DNA from: Acidobacteriota bacterium
Lineage (GTDB): Bacteria > Acidobacteriota > Blastocatellia > Pyrinomonadales > Pyrinomonadaceae
Direction: 5' to 3'
NCBI GenBank assembly: GCA_018269005.1
Contig: JAFDVK010000018.1
Coordinates: 1 to 64,000, forward strand
DNA: 64,000 nucleotides
Shown here: positions 63,955 through 64,000 of the stretch, piece by piece
Position numbering within the stretch: position 1 is the stretch's first letter
How the letters are laid out: each line of letters starts with the position of its first letter
The notes under the pieces: generated by a model
What the model saw: only the letters and a program-made list of their open reading frames with translations
Databases searched by the model: none
What the model was told of the DNA's origin: nothing
Program-made: the position numbers and the translations under genes

Positions 63955-64000
63955 GTGGCTGCACCATTTCACGAATTTTTGGGTGACAAGCGTCTTCTAT
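63955..64000 (+). CDS. Start of a further gene, cut by the window end
   Basis: From GTG at 63955 the frame reads M-AAPFHEFLGDKRLL to the edge. Only 15 residues are visible. The FLGDKRLL stretch would fit the beginning of a homocysteine S-methyltransferase-type protein, but this is far too short to assign. It is reported mainly because of the well-placed TAGAAT box and open frame. Confidence 0.35.
   Translation, partial: MAAPFHEFLGDKRLL

Overview
The window looks like a chromosomal segment of an Acidobacteriota member, most likely of the Blastocatellia/Pyrinomonadales type. This is inferred from gene content, not from a marker gene. The pointers are: FG-GAP repeat protein of the AVYRPS-x-GxWYV kind, a LysW-like carrier protein, ribosomal protein THX, a 2-oxoglutarate dehydrogenase E1 with a fused E2 domain, Gram-negative TamA/TamB-type outer-membrane biogenesis genes, moderately high GC, and many short dispersed repeats between genes. 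Most of the sequence is ordinary core metabolism.

Layout. 1-6.1 kb: end of an FG-GAP protein, mdh, a secreted glycine-zipper protein, tRNA-Leu(UAA), a dienelactone hydrolase, a membrane diguanylate cyclase, a PfkB sugar kinase and a LysW-like protein. 6.3-17.8 kb: an HD-GYP/GAF/GGDEF protein faces an operon of ribB (with a decayed RibA domain), tamB and tamA. 18-26.5 kb: NfeD, a PP2C phosphatase after metB, the leuA-leuB-leuC-leuD operon with a divergent LysR regulator, and a PilZ protein. 26.5-29.5 kb: a YbdK-type carboxylate-amine ligase, a glutamine amidotransferase and two unknown genes. 29.5-47 kb: a complex I operon, nuoABCD-E-F-G-HJKLMN, with five foreign genes embedded and no nuoI. 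47-52.9 kb: an unknown two-part protein, thiS-thiG, moaD-moaE, an S55-type peptidase and a degenerate alpha/beta hydrolase. 53.0-53.9 kb: a gene-free stretch of stacked palindromic and short tandem repeats. 53.9-60.4 kb: ribH, nusB, a secreted protein, the E1/E2 fusion and a CapA-like lipoprotein. 60.4-63.2 kb: a tight three-gene unit of two unrecognised proteins and an ATP-dependent DNA-ligase-like enzyme, the best candidate for an undescribed system here. 63.2-64.0 kb: hicB-hicA, an orphan HicB on the other strand, and the start of another gene.

How the genes connect. Three cyclic-di-GMP genes (a cyclase, an HD-GYP/GGDEF protein and a PilZ receptor) are scattered through the first 27 kb. 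RibB and RibH serve riboflavin synthesis, Leu genes leucine, ThiS/ThiG thiazole and MoaD/MoaE molybdopterin. Mdh, the 2-oxoglutarate dehydrogenase and complex I belong to the TCA cycle and respiration.

A regulatory pattern stands out: several genes without a Shine-Dalgarno sequence have a TANNNT box exactly 6-7 bases before the start codon, which suggests frequent leaderless transcription. All functional calls were made by reading motifs by eye; no database search was possible.
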